64,000 nt of DNA, from NCBI RefSeq assembly GCF_014196925.1, contig NZ_JACIEN010000008.1, forward strand, positions 124,001 to 188,000, given 5' to 3'. The translations under genes were made by a program, and so were the position numbers. Numbering within the stretch: the stretch's first letter is position 1; each line of letters opens with the position of its first letter. The notes under the pieces were generated by a model. It had not been told where the DNA came from and did not search any database. It was given only the letters and a program-made list of their open reading frames with translations. This DNA comes from Chelatococcus caeni. Lineage in GTDB: Bacteria; Pseudomonadota; Alphaproteobacteria; Rhizobiales; Beijerinckiaceae. Shown here piece by piece: positions 52,540-60,497 of this stretch.

Positions 52540-54711
52540 TCAGCCGAGGCCGGGCGCCGCCGCGCGCCGCATGGCGAGGAGCTGGCGCAGGACGACCGGG
52601 CTCGCGAGGGCGACGCCGGCGAGCGAGCTCGTCAGCCCCGGCGCCACGGTGGGCAGCGCCGCGATGCCGATGAGCCACCGCTCCCAGCCGGCGAGCGGGG
52701 CAAGGCCAAAGCCGGCGAAGGCCGCCGAGAGCAGCGTGATGCCGATGAGGCAGCCCGCCGTCGTCGTCAGGAAATCCGGCCAGTTGAAGCCCTGGGTGAC
52801 GATGAGCATCGCCGGGCCGTAGACGAAGACGAAGGGCACCAGCACCTTGCCGAGCGCGAGGCGGAAGGCCGTGTTGCCCGTGCGGAACGGATCGGCCCCC
52901 GCCATGCTGGCACCCGCATAGGCCGCCAGCGCGACGGGCGGCGTCACATCCGCCAGCACCCCGTAGTAGAAGACGAAGAAGTGCGCGACCACGGGCTCGA
53001 TGGCGAAGAGCGCGAGCGTCGGCGCCGCCACCGTCACCATGATGATGTAGTTGGCCGTCGTCGGCACGCCGCAGCCGAGCAGGATGCAGACGATGGCGGT
53101 CAGCACGAGCGTAAAGAAGAGCGTCAGGCCCTTGTCGGTCAGGAGCCCGCCCGGCACGACGGACAGCACCGCCTGGCCGATCTCCGCCGCAAGGCTCGTG
53201 ACGATGTAGGAGATCTTGAAGCCGACGCCCGTCAGCGTGACGATGCCGATGATGATGCCGACGGTCGCCGCCGCGGCGCCGACCGAAATGGCATATTTGG
53301 CGCCGACCACGAAACCGTCGGCGACGTCGATGACGAGCGCCTTGTGCCGGTCGTCGCGCAGCCAGCCGGCGACGCCGAGCCCGATGGCGAAGAGCACCAT
53401 CGGCACCGAGAACCAGAGCTGCGTGACGACGCCGAAGGCCACCGCCACCGCCAGCGCCGCGAAATAGCCGACGGTGATCGCCGGCACGCGTGCGAGGCCG
53501 ACGACCATGCAGGCGGTGATGCCCCAGAAGGCGGCGAGATAAGGCGTGTAGCCCGAAAAGAGGATGGTGAGCAGCGCCGCGAGCGGCATCAGCGTCTGCC
53601 AGCCCTCGCGCAGCACCTTGAGCGGATTGGGCAGCTCGGCCGCGGTCAGGCCGCGCAGGCCGCTCTTCTTCGCCTCGAAATGCACCTGCGCGAAGACGCC
53701 GTAGAAATGCATGAAGGCCGGCACGGCGGCGGCGAGGATGACGCTGGTGTAGGCGATGCCGAGGAACTCGACCATGAGGAAGGCCGCAGCCCCCATGATC
53801 GGCGGCGTGATCTGCCCACCGGTCGAGGCGGTCGATTCCACCGCCGCCGCGAAATGGCGCGGATAGCCGAGCCGGATCATGGCCGGAATGGTGAGCGAGC
53901 CCACCGTCACCGTATTGGCGATGGACGAGCCGGAGATCATGCCGAAGAGGGCGGAGCCGAAGATCGAGATCTTCGCCGGCCCGCCGGCGAAGCGCCCGGC
54001 GACGCAGGACGCAAGATCGATGAACAGCTTGCCGAGGCCGATGCGCGTCGCGAGCACCCCGAACAGCACGTAGTGGAAGACATAGGTCGCCACCACGCCG
54101 AGGGGGATGCCGTAGATGCCCTGGCTCGTCAGGTAGAGGTGGTTGACGATGTTGGACCAGGAGGCGCCCGGATGCTGGAAGATGCCCGGCATGGAGGGGC
54201 CGAAATAGGCATAGGCCATGAGGCCGGTCGCGATGATCGGCAGCGGCCAACCGACACCGCGCCGGGTCGCCTCGATGAGCGTGACGATCATCAGCGTGCC
54301 CATGAGGACGTCGGTCGGCGTCGGGTTGCCGACGCGGAAGGCGAGTTCGCTGAAGATCCAAGGCACGTAGAGGCTGGCGGCGACGGCGGCGACGGCGAAG
54401 GCCCAGTCGAAGAGCGGGATGCCGCCGGGACGCCACCATCGCGATGGCGCGAGCCTCTCCTGGTCGACCTTGCGGGCGGCAAAGACGAGAAAGATGAGGC
54501 CGACGACGAAGGCCATGTGGATGCCGCGATGCGTCGTCTCGCGCAGGAGACCGAAACCGGCCGTGTAGTAATGGAATGCCGACAGCGCGAAGAGCAGCCC
54601 CGCGACCAGCCACGCCACACCCGGCTGGAGGGGGCGGAAGCGCATCTCCGGATCGAACTTCTCCTCGAGCGACCGGCTCTCGGTCACCGTGTGAAGGTTT
54701 GCATTGGTCAT
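52540..54711 (-). CDS. TRAP transporter fused permease (4TM/12TM, TAXI-associated)
   Basis: 723 residues. The N-terminal small-subunit part (DctQ-like, about 40-190, four helices) is fused to a large DctM-like part with the usual series of helices and motifs (SGSSIANTVTVGSLTIPAMIRLGY, STASTGGQITPPIMGAAAFLMVEFLG). Fused permeases work with TAXI-type binding proteins, here the gene at 54854. TAXI systems import C4-dicarboxylates, glutamate or other organic anions. The ATG at 54711 is chosen because upstream sequence belongs to a repeat. Confidence 0.94.
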   Translation of the reverse strand: MTNANLHTVTESRSLEEKFDPEMRFRPLQPGVAWLVAGLLFALSAFHYYTAGFGLLRETTHRGIHMAFVVGLIFLVFAARKVDQERLAPSRWWRPGGIPLFDWAFAVAAVAASLYVPWIFSELAFRVGNPTPTDVLMGTLMIVTLIEATRRGVGWPLPIIATGLMAYAYFGPSMPGIFQHPGASWSNIVNHLYLTSQGIYGIPLGVVATYVFHYVLFGVLATRIGLGKLFIDLASCVAGRFAGGPAKISIFGSALFGMISGSSIANTVTVGSLTIPAMIRLGYPRHFAAAVESTASTGGQITPPIMGAAAFLMVEFLGIAYTSVILAAAVPAFMHFYGVFAQVHFEAKKSGLRGLTAAELPNPLKVLREGWQTLMPLAALLTILFSGYTPYLAAFWGITACMVVGLARVPAITVGYFAALAVAVAFGVVTQLWFSVPMVLFAIGLGVAGWLRDDRHKALVIDVADGFVVGAKYAISVGAAAATVGIIIGIVTLTGVGFKISYIVTSLAAEIGQAVLSVVPGGLLTDKGLTLFFTLVLTAIVCILLGCGVPTTANYIIMVTVAAPTLALFAIEPVVAHFFVFYYGVLADVTPPVALAAYAGASMAGADPFRTGNTAFRLALGKVLVPFVFVYGPAMLIVTQGFNWPDFLTTTAGCLIGITLLSAAFAGFGLAPLAGWERWLIGIAALPTVAPGLTSSLAGVALASPVVLRQLLAMRRAAAPGLG

Positions 54712-54722
54712 TGTCAGGGACA

Positions 54723-54845
54723 CGGCAATGGGCAATGGGCAGTCGGCAGTCGTCGGGGCTGACTGCCCCAAAAGGCTTGGCAGCAGGCAATCGCGCCTCG
54801 GCGGCCGGGATCCCGACTGCCGACGGCCGATTGCCTACTGCCTCT
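54723..54845. repeat. short palindromic repeat element, family C
   Basis: GGCAATGGGCAATGGGCAGTCGGCAGTCG at the left and CGACTGCCGACGG...GATTGCC-TACTGCC at the right are inverted copies built from short GGCAAT/GGCAGT units. The element fills the 142-base gap between the TAXI binding-protein and TRAP permease genes, inside one operon. Confidence 0.7.
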
Positions 54846-54853
54846 CCAGGCTC

Positions 54854-55837
54854 TTACTTCAAGAGGCCGGCTTCCTTGTAGAACTTCTCGGCACCCGAAT
54901 GGACCGGAATGCCCGCGCCGGCGAGCGCCGTCTCCTTGCGGATGAGCTTGCCCTTGGCATGGCCGGCATCGAGCGCCTGGCGGGTCTTGTCGCTCCACAG
55001 CCCCTTGACGACCTCGTAGACGACATCGTCCGACACGTTGGAGGACGTCACCCACTGGGCACCGACGGCGAGCGTCTTGACGGCGCCGACGCCCTTGTAG
55101 GTGTCGGCGGGGATCTCGTCGGCGGCGAAGAACTTGTATTCGCTCATGATCTTGGCCGCGCCCTCGCCGTCGATCGGCACGATGTCGATGCCGGCGGAGC
55201 TGGTCGCCGCGAGTTCGGCAATGGCGCTCGTCGGATAGCCGCCGACGAAGAAGAAGGCGTCCATGCCGCCGTCGCGCATCTTCTCGGCCGCCTGGTTCGG
55301 CTTCAGGTAGTCCGCCGCGACATCCTTTTCGGTCAGGCCCCAGCCGCCGAGGATGATCTTGGCGTCGACGAGGGTGCCCGAGCCCGGCTCGTCGAGCGAC
55401 ACGCGCTTGCCCTTGAGGTCGGCGACCGACTTGATGTTGGCGGCCTTGGAGACGACGAGGTGGATGCTCTCTGGATAGAGATTGGCGATGAGCCGCAGCA
55501 CGTCGACCTTGCCCTTGCCCTCGAACAGGCCCGTGCCCGTATAGGCCCAGTAGGCGACGTCCGCCTGGCTGAAGCCGGATTCGATGGCGCCTGAGGCGAT
55601 GCCGTTGACATTGGCGACGGAGCCGTTGGCCGCCTGCGCCGTCACAATGAGGTTGGGCGGGTTGGAGACCGCGTTGGCGATGAGGCCGCCGACGGGATAG
55701 TAGGTGCCCGCCGTGCCGCCGGTGCCGATGCGGAAGAAGGCCGGCCCCTGCGCGAAGGCTTCGCGCCCCATGAGCGCAACGGCGCCCAGCCCCAGACCGA
55801 GCCGCGCGACATCGCGGCGCGAGAACAGTTTCTGCAT
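54854..55837 (-). CDS. TAXI-family TRAP transporter solute-binding protein, Tat-exported
   Basis: 327 residues. A Tat signal (FSRRDVARLGLGLGAVAL, cleavage near AFAQG) precedes the mature binding protein. FFRIGTGGTAGTYYPVGGLIANAVSN is the diagnostic beginning of the TAXI family, and LKGKRVSLDEPGSGTLVDAKIIL is the hinge region. It delivers its ligand to the fused permease at 52540-54711. Ligand not identifiable. First gene of the minus-strand TRAP operon. Confidence 0.94.
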   Translation of the reverse strand: MQKLFSRRDVARLGLGLGAVALMGREAFAQGPAFFRIGTGGTAGTYYPVGGLIANAVSNPPNLIVTAQAANGSVANVNGIASGAIESGFSQADVAYWAYTGTGLFEGKGKVDVLRLIANLYPESIHLVVSKAANIKSVADLKGKRVSLDEPGSGTLVDAKIILGGWGLTEKDVAADYLKPNQAAEKMRDGGMDAFFFVGGYPTSAIAELAATSSAGIDIVPIDGEGAAKIMSEYKFFAADEIPADTYKGVGAVKTLAVGAQWVTSSNVSDDVVYEVVKGLWSDKTRQALDAGHAKGKLIRKETALAGAGIPVHSGAEKFYKEAGLLK

Positions 55838-56018
55838 GATCGATTGCCTCCCGAGATGCGGGCACGCGCCCGCTGCCGCCCATGACGGCACTGTGACGAG
55901 ATTAGATCAGGAAGCTGCAGATTTGAAAGCCGCCCCGTGACGTGCTCCACGGCGGTATTGGGCGCCGGTCGGGCAGCGCACCGTTGACAGGAGGCGGGGC
56001 AATGCCGCGAATAGCGCC

Positions 56019-56921
56019 ATGGATGCACGCCCGCCGACCATCGCGGAACACGCGCTCGACCCCTCGCTGCCGGCAGACGAGGCCGTGCGACACCTCGCGC
56101 GGGCCCTCCTCGCCGACATGTCCCGCGCGCTCGCCGCCTTCGACGCCATGCCGGCGACCGCCGCGCATGAGACGCGCAAGGGCATCAAGGCGCTCCGGGC
56201 GCTGCTGCGTCTCGCCGATCCCGAATGCGAACGGCTGTGCGAGGTCGATGCGCAGTTGCGCGACAGCGCGACCCTGCTCGCGGGCGCCCGGGAGGCGCGC
56301 GTCCTCGCCGAAACCCTCGGCGCGCTGGCCCATCATGCTCCGGAGAAGGCGAGCGCCCTGCTCGCCCGCCTGTGCCGGTGGGCCGACGAATGTGCCTCCG
56401 CTGCCGAGGGCGAGGTCCTGAGCCACCAGCGCGTCGCGCAGGTGGCGGAAGCGCTGCACGGCCTTGGCGAAGGCGTCGGCGACTGGCCCGTGCCCGATAG
56501 CTGGCGCCAGCTCCTCAAGGGCGCGAAGCACACGGTGCGCCGGGCGCGGCGGCGCCTCGCCAAGGGCCTTTCCAGCCGCGATGCGGACGAACTGCATGCC
56601 GCGCGCCGCTGGGTGGTGCGCCACCGCTACCATCTCGGCTTCCTCACAGCCGCGGGCCGTCTCATGGAGACGCGCCGCAAGCGCATGCAGGACCTGCGCG
56701 ACCTCCTCGGGCGCCACCACGACCTGCACGACGCCCGCCGGGCCATTGCGGGTGCCGGCCTTGTCGATGGGGCGGAACTCGCCACCCTCGGCAGCCTCAT
56801 CGGCAAGGAGCAGCGGCGGCTGGAGAAGAGGATCTCACGCGCCGCCGATCGGCTGTTCGACGGCGACACCCGCCGCCTCGGCAAGGCCCTGAAGGCGACC
56901 TTCGCGGGCGAAGCCCGCTGA
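56019..56921 (+). CDS. CHAD-domain protein
   Basis: 300 residues. Conserved histidines appear in the two repeats: HETRKGIKALRALLRL near residue 48 and ELHAARRWVVRHRYHLGFL near 190. Further helices (GRHHDLHDARRAIAGAG) complete the helical fold. CHAD domains bind inorganic polyphosphate. It converges on ecfG, four bases apart. This gene starts the stress locus and has no CYTH partner nearby. Confidence 0.92.
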   Translation: MDARPPTIAEHALDPSLPADEAVRHLARALLADMSRALAAFDAMPATAAHETRKGIKALRALLRLADPECERLCEVDAQLRDSATLLAGAREARVLAETLGALAHHAPEKASALLARLCRWADECASAAEGEVLSHQRVAQVAEALHGLGEGVGDWPVPDSWRQLLKGAKHTVRRARRRLAKGLSSRDADELHAARRWVVRHRYHLGFLTAAGRLMETRRKRMQDLRDLLGRHHDLHDARRAIAGAGLVDGAELATLGSLIGKEQRRLEKRISRAADRLFDGDTRRLGKALKATFAGEAR

Positions 56922-56925
56922 GCGG

Positions 56926-57489
56926 TCAGCCCGCCCGCGCCGTGGGAACCGGCTGGTCCATCACCGCCTGCCATTCGGGATCGGCGCTGAAATCGGCGCC
57001 GTTCTCCACGGAGAGGACCTGGGCAAGGCGCGTGCGCGCACGGTTGATGCGGCTCTTGATCGTGCCGAGCGCACAGCCGCAGATCTCCGCCGCCTCCTCG
57101 TAGGACATGCCGGCCGCCCCGACGAGCACGAGCGCCTCGCGCTGGTCGGCCGGCAGGGTCATCAGGGCGGCGCGGAAGTCGCACATGTTCATGTGGTCGA
57201 GCTGCGAGGGCGGCATCGCCTGGGCTGCGGCCGCCCGGCCGTCGACATCCTCGACCTCGCGGCTTCGCTTGCGATACTCCGAATAGAAGGCGTTGCGCAG
57301 GATCGTATAGAGCCAGGCGACCATGTTGGTGCCCTCGGTGAAGGAACCGAGATTGGCCCAGGCCCGGATGAGGGCCTCCTGCACGAGGTCGTCCGCGCGG
57401 TCCGGATTGCCGGTGAGCGACATCGCGAAGGCGCGCAGGCTGGGTATCGCCTTGAGCAGATCCTGCTTGGTCTTCTCAGTCGGCTGCAT
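56926..57489 (-). CDS. ecfG: general stress response sigma factor EcfG
   Basis: 187 residues. Region sigma2 (about 10-80) contains FAMSLTGNPDRADDLVQEALIRAW and MVAWLYTILRNAFYSEYRKR. Region sigma4 (about 115-165) contains ALMTLPADQREALVLVGAAGMSYEEAAEICGCALGTIKSR. These match the ECF15/EcfG class of alphaproteobacteria. EcfG is normally held by NepR and released when phosphorylated PhyR binds NepR. Its start overlaps the nepR coding sequence by 14 bases, so the two are co-translated. Confidence 0.96.
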   Translation of the reverse strand: MQPTEKTKQDLLKAIPSLRAFAMSLTGNPDRADDLVQEALIRAWANLGSFTEGTNMVAWLYTILRNAFYSEYRKRSREVEDVDGRAAAAQAMPPSQLDHMNMCDFRAALMTLPADQREALVLVGAAGMSYEEAAEICGCALGTIKSRINRARTRLAQVLSVENGADFSADPEWQAVMDQPVPTARAG

Positions 57490-57664
57490 CGGCGGCTCCC
57501 TGCTGACGATCGAGCGCTTCGAGGAGCTGACGGAAACGGTCCGGCACCGGCTCGTCGAGAACGTCGTCGTACATCGCCCTGAGGCACCGCGTCAGGTGCT
57601 CGGGCAACGGCGCAGCAACAGCCGCGTGCGACACAACCACCGCATCGTTCTTGTTTTCAGCCAT
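57476..57664 (-). CDS. nepR: anti-sigma factor NepR
   Basis: 62 residues from the ATG at 57664. The core LPEHLTRCLRAMYDDVLDEPVPDRFRQLLEALD is the NepR signature, with two helices that wrap sigma-EcfG or PhyR. The frame continues upstream to 57829, but the extra part is of different character; the shorter start is preferred. It is co-transcribed with ecfG from a GGAAC promoter at 57839-57863. Leader of about 170 bases. Confidence 0.93.
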   Translation of the reverse strand: MAENKNDAVVVSHAAVAAPLPEHLTRCLRAMYDDVLDEPVPDRFRQLLEALDRQQGAADAAD

Positions 57665-57838
57665 GACGGATCCGCCGTCTCCATCGCGCATCCGAAGGGC
57701 TGCCCGGCTGCCGCCCAGGGCAGCATCACGGCGTCGGTTATGGCCGTCTCCGGCTCTTCCGTCGCTCGTCATGGTCATACCGAGGTCTCCGTAAACGCTG
57801 CCACAATCATCATACCGTCCTGTGTTCAATCATCCATC

Positions 57839-57863
57839 AACGTCGTGCCGGACGAGAAGTTCC
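57839..57863 (-). promoter_or_regulatory. sigma-EcfG promoter of nepR-ecfG
   Basis: On the minus strand GGAAC (57863-57859) and CGTT (57842-57839) are separated by 16 bases, the consensus of the EcfG-type sigma factor. It shows direct autoactivation of the anti-sigma/sigma pair. Confidence 0.8.
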
Positions 57864-57877
57864 CAACGGGGACCGAC

Positions 57878-57903
57878 GGAACCATCGATGTCGCAGGGGC
57901 GTT
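57878..57903 (+). promoter_or_regulatory. sigma-EcfG promoter of csbD
   Basis: GGAAC (57878-57882) and CGTT (57900-57903) are separated by 17 bases. The start would fall near 57910, about 57 bases before the csbD ATG. It is back to back with the nepR promoter. Confidence 0.75.
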
Positions 57904-57966
57904 CTTTCCGGGCAAAGCCGCACGGCGCTGCGGCCTGTCGGACATTCCTTGCAAACGGAGGTGGAG

Positions 57967-58164
57967 ATGAACTGGGATCAGGTCGAAGGTAACTGGAAGA
58001 AATTCAAGGGCATGGCCCAGCAGCAGTGGGGCAAGCTCACCGATGACGACCTCGACGTCATCGAGGGCAAGCGGACCGAACTCGTCGGCCGTCTCCAGGA
58101 GCGCTACGGTTATGCCAAGGACCAGGCTGAACGCGAGATCGACACCTGGCTGAGCCGGCACTGA
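57967..58164 (+). CDS. CsbD-family stress protein
   Basis: 65 residues. MNWDQVEGNWKKFKGMAQQQWGKLTDDDLDVIEGKRTEL matches the CsbD domain, a small stress-induced protein of unknown mechanism first found under sigma-B in Bacillus. The C-terminus YGYAKDQAEREIDTWLSRH is typical of alphaproteobacterial members. A strong GGAGGTGGAG site precedes the ATG. First gene of csbD-DUF883-YqjE-like, driven by a sigma-EcfG promoter. Confidence 0.94.
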   Translation: MNWDQVEGNWKKFKGMAQQQWGKLTDDDLDVIEGKRTELVGRLQERYGYAKDQAEREIDTWLSRH

Positions 58165-58200
58165 AAGAGCGTTGAACCCACTGAAAGCGAGGAGGAGAGG

Positions 58201-58551
58201 ATGGCCACCAAGACCGATGGCGGGTCCGCTGAGGCGATTGAGCTGCGCCGGGAGATCGACACCCTCAGGGGCGACATCGGTCGTCTGACCGAGGCCGTCT
58301 CCAACCTCCTGCAGCGCGAGCTCGAGGAAACCGGCGAGCGGGTGCGCACGGCAGCCGGCGAGACGATGGACCGCTTCACGGCCACGGCCGAGGAAATCGC
58401 CCGGGCAACGCGCGACGCCGCTGCCGATGCCGAGCGCCGGGTGCGTTCCGTCGGCTCCGAAATCGAGCACGGCATCGAACGCAACCCGCTCACGGCAGTG
58501 CTGATCGCCGGCGGCATAGGCCTCATCCTCGGCATGATGAGCCGGCGCTGA
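58201..58551 (+). CDS. DUF883/YqjD-like membrane-anchored protein
   Basis: 116 residues. The N-terminal 90 residues are a long amphipathic helix or coiled coil (LRREIDTLRGDIGRLTEAVSNLLQ and so on, with many Ala, Glu and Arg). The C-terminal stretch NPLTAVLIAGGIGLILGMMSRR is one membrane helix. E. coli YqjD/ElaB are similar and bind ribosomes to the inner membrane in stationary phase. It has a very strong AGGAGGAGAGG site and overlaps the next gene by one base (TGATG). Confidence 0.85.
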   Translation: MATKTDGGSAEAIELRREIDTLRGDIGRLTEAVSNLLQRELEETGERVRTAAGETMDRFTATAEEIARATRDAAADAERRVRSVGSEIEHGIERNPLTAVLIAGGIGLILGMMSRR

Positions 58552-59006
58552 TGGGCGGGCTTCTCTCGCTCGTCACCAGCGCTGCGCGCCGGCAGGTGCA
58601 AGAAGGAGCCGCGCGCATCGTGCGCAGCATCGTCCTGTGCCTGCTGGCGGCCTTGTCCCTCGGCATCGGGCTGGTCTTCGCCGCGATCGCCGCTCACCGG
58701 TGGCTGGAAGACCTGTATGGGCCGATTGCGGCCCCGTCGATCATCGCCGGGACCTTCGTGCTCGTGGCCATCCTGCTTCTTCTGGGCGCGCGCGCCGGTC
58801 GGTATCGGCCCCGCGACGTCGCTGCCCACCCAGCCACTGCCGCCGGCCTGTCGCGGCAGGAAGCGCTCGAAGCCTCCGCTCTGAACGTGGGGCGCGAGCT
58901 TGCCCGGTCTCTGGACGGCAAGCAATTGATGCTTGCCGCACTCATAGCCGGGTTCGTCTCGGGGCGCCTGCTGGAGCGCCCCGGACGATCGAAACGGAAA
59001 GATTAG
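58551..59006 (+). CDS. YqjE/phage-holin-like membrane protein
   Basis: 151 residues with two central helices (about 25-48 and 60-82) and a weaker third near 128-143. The N-terminus MGGLLSLVTSAARRQVQEG is amphipathic. The size and helix pairing resemble YqjE-type proteins, often encoded behind YqjD, and grouped with holin-like DUF1469. Function unknown; possible envelope stress role with the preceding protein. It is translationally coupled and converges on phyR. Confidence 0.8.
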   Translation: MGGLLSLVTSAARRQVQEGAARIVRSIVLCLLAALSLGIGLVFAAIAAHRWLEDLYGPIAAPSIIAGTFVLVAILLLLGARAGRYRPRDVAAHPATAAGLSRQEALEASALNVGRELARSLDGKQLMLAALIAGFVSGRLLERPGRSKRKD

Positions 59007-59072
59007 GCATGGCAGGGCGGGATCGCCGCCGGGCCCGCGCTTCACAAGCTCGGGCGCCGGCGGACGACGCGC

Positions 59073-59888
59073 TCAGCTTGCCGCCGCGACGGGACCTGCC
59101 TGATGCGACCGGCGGTCGAAGAACAGCGCCTGGCTGATCACCGCCTTCACGGCATCCGGGCTGAACGGCTTGGTGACCAGGAAGGTCGGCTCGGGCCGCG
59201 CCCCGGTCAGCAGCCGCTCCGGATAGGCCGTGATGAAGATCACCGGCATCTCCGCCTCGGCGAGGATGTCGTTGACCGCATCGAGGCCGGACGAGCCGTC
59301 GGCGAGCTGGATATCGGCGAGCACCAGTCCCGGACGCTGCCGCTTCACGACCTCGAGGGCCTCGCTGTGGGTCCGGGCGACGTCGATGACACGGTGGCCG
59401 AGGCTTTCGACCAGCGCCTCGAGGTCCATGGCGATGATGGGCTCGTCCTCGATGATGAGGATGTCGGTCGCCAGCTGCTCGGAGAGCTCCTGGCCGGCCT
59501 CGGCGAGAAGCGCCGCCGCCTCGTCCTCGCTGCAGTCGAGGGCCTGGGCGACGTGCGCGGTCGAGAATCCTTCGACCGCGGCGAGAAGGAAGGCGACGCG
59601 CGGACGCGGCGTCAGCTGCTCGAGCCGTGTGAAACCTTCATCCTGCGGCTCGGTGTCGATGGCTGGGGGCGCCTCCGCATTGAGCTGGATGGACTGCCAC
59701 ACCCGCAGAAACACGCGATACAGCGCAACGCGCAGGTCGATCTGCCGGTCGAGCGCCGCCGGATCGGCAAGGATCGCCTCCAATGTCGCGACGGCATAGG
59801 CATCGCCTCCGCTCTGGCTACCCGCGAGCACGCGCGCGAAGCGGCGCAGATAGGGCAGATGGGGAGCAATCGCTTGAGCGAGGGACAT
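59073..59888 (-). CDS. phyR: anti-anti-sigma response regulator PhyR
   Basis: 271 residues. An N-terminal sigma-like domain (about 1-135, no DNA-binding function) mimics EcfG and binds NepR. The C-terminal receiver (about 141-260) begins DILIIEDEPIIAMDLEALVE. The phospho-acceptor is Asp192 in VLADIQLADG, Thr and the FATGUY segment are in FITAYPERLLTG, and Lys240 is in TKPF. Phosphorylation opens the sigma-like part. The start at 59888 is chosen from the homologous SLAQAIAPHLPYLRRFAR beginning; an extension upstream to 59981 is not homologous. A GGAAC promoter lies at 59981-60005. Confidence 0.96.
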   Translation of the reverse strand: MSLAQAIAPHLPYLRRFARVLAGSQSGGDAYAVATLEAILADPAALDRQIDLRVALYRVFLRVWQSIQLNAEAPPAIDTEPQDEGFTRLEQLTPRPRVAFLLAAVEGFSTAHVAQALDCSEDEAAALLAEAGQELSEQLATDILIIEDEPIIAMDLEALVESLGHRVIDVARTHSEALEVVKRQRPGLVLADIQLADGSSGLDAVNDILAEAEMPVIFITAYPERLLTGARPEPTFLVTKPFSPDAVKAVISQALFFDRRSHQAGPVAAAS

Positions 59889-59980
59889 GAACAACCTCTG
59901 TTTCGTTGTCGTCGTCTGCACACCGCCATCGCGGTGGGGGCCGACCCGCCACTCACGCGGCGACAGCACCATCATGAGCA

Positions 59981-60005
59981 AACGAAGTCCATCGAAAAAA
60001 GTTCC
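59981..60005 (-). promoter_or_regulatory. sigma-EcfG promoter of phyR
   Basis: On the minus strand GGAAC (60005-60001) and CGTT (59984-59981) are separated by 16 bases. Transcription would start near 59974, with a leader of about 85 bases. PhyR is thus in a positive loop with EcfG. Confidence 0.8.
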
Positions 60006-60014
60006 GGTAGGTCA

Positions 60015-60039
60015 GGAACAATTTAAAATTCCGCCCATT
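60015..60039 (+). promoter_or_regulatory. near-consensus sigma-EcfG promoter of the second nepR
   Basis: GGAAC (60015-60019) and CATT (60036-60039, consensus CGTT) are separated by 16 bases. The two GGAAC boxes of this divergent region are only 9 bases apart. The predicted start is near 60046, about 37 bases before the ATG at 60083. Confidence 0.6.
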
Positions 60040-60082
60040 ATCGATGTAGCGGGGCAATGGCAGACGGAACACGAGCAGGCAT

Positions 60083-60361
60083 ATGGGCGCAGACAAGGGC
60101 GCAAAGGGTGGCGTCACCCAACGGCAGAAGGACACCACGGCCGGTCGCCCCCCGTCCGCGGATAGGGCGGCAGGCGGGGGACGGACTGTCGGCAAGGACA
60201 TCCAGGCCCAGATCGGCCAGCAGCTGCGTGCCGTCTACGACGACATCCTGCAGCAAGAGGTGCCCGACCGTTTCATGAAGCTGCTTACGGAGCTGGACGC
60301 CAGAATTGGCGGGACCGCCTCCGCCCCCGACGAACCGGACGAGGGTGGGGAAAAGCAATGA
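60083..60361 (+). CDS. second NepR-family anti-sigma factor
   Basis: 92 residues. The segment IGQQLRAVYDDILQQEVPDRFMKLLTELD (about 43-71) aligns with the NepR core of the protein at 57476 (LRAMYDDVLDEPVPDRFRQLLEALD). An N-terminal extension of about 40 residues rich in Gly, Lys and Arg is not in the first copy, and the C-terminus is acidic. It is divergent from phyR and precedes the sensor kinase. It could bind EcfG, another EcfG paralogue elsewhere, or PhyR; which one is open. Confidence 0.88.
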   Translation: MGADKGAKGGVTQRQKDTTAGRPPSADRAAGGGRTVGKDIQAQIGQQLRAVYDDILQQEVPDRFMKLLTELDARIGGTASAPDEPDEGGEKQ

Positions 60362-60497
60362 GGATCGATCGACGTGCTGGCGGTCTCCCCAATGATGGAA
60401 GCAGGGCGGCATGAGCGCTTGCCATCCCTGTCCGTGAGGCCGCGAATGGACCCGGTCCATGGCAGCCGCGCCGCATCGATCAGCTGATCGGCGCGCC

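Larger units (their letters stand above)
57665..57966. other. divergent control region of nepR-ecfG and csbD
   Basis: 302 bases between nepR and csbD. It contains two sigma-EcfG promoters facing away from each other (57839-57863 minus, 57878-57903 plus) whose GGAAC boxes are 14 bases apart. The stretch 57665-57830 is the long untranslated leader of nepR. Its function is not clear; an in-frame extension of NepR is conceivable. Confidence 0.7.

Noticed and set aside
57665..57829. N-terminal extension of NepR starting at 57829
   Set aside because: The frame is open, but the added 55 residues are low-complexity and absent from the NepR pattern. The ATG at 57664 gives the usual size.
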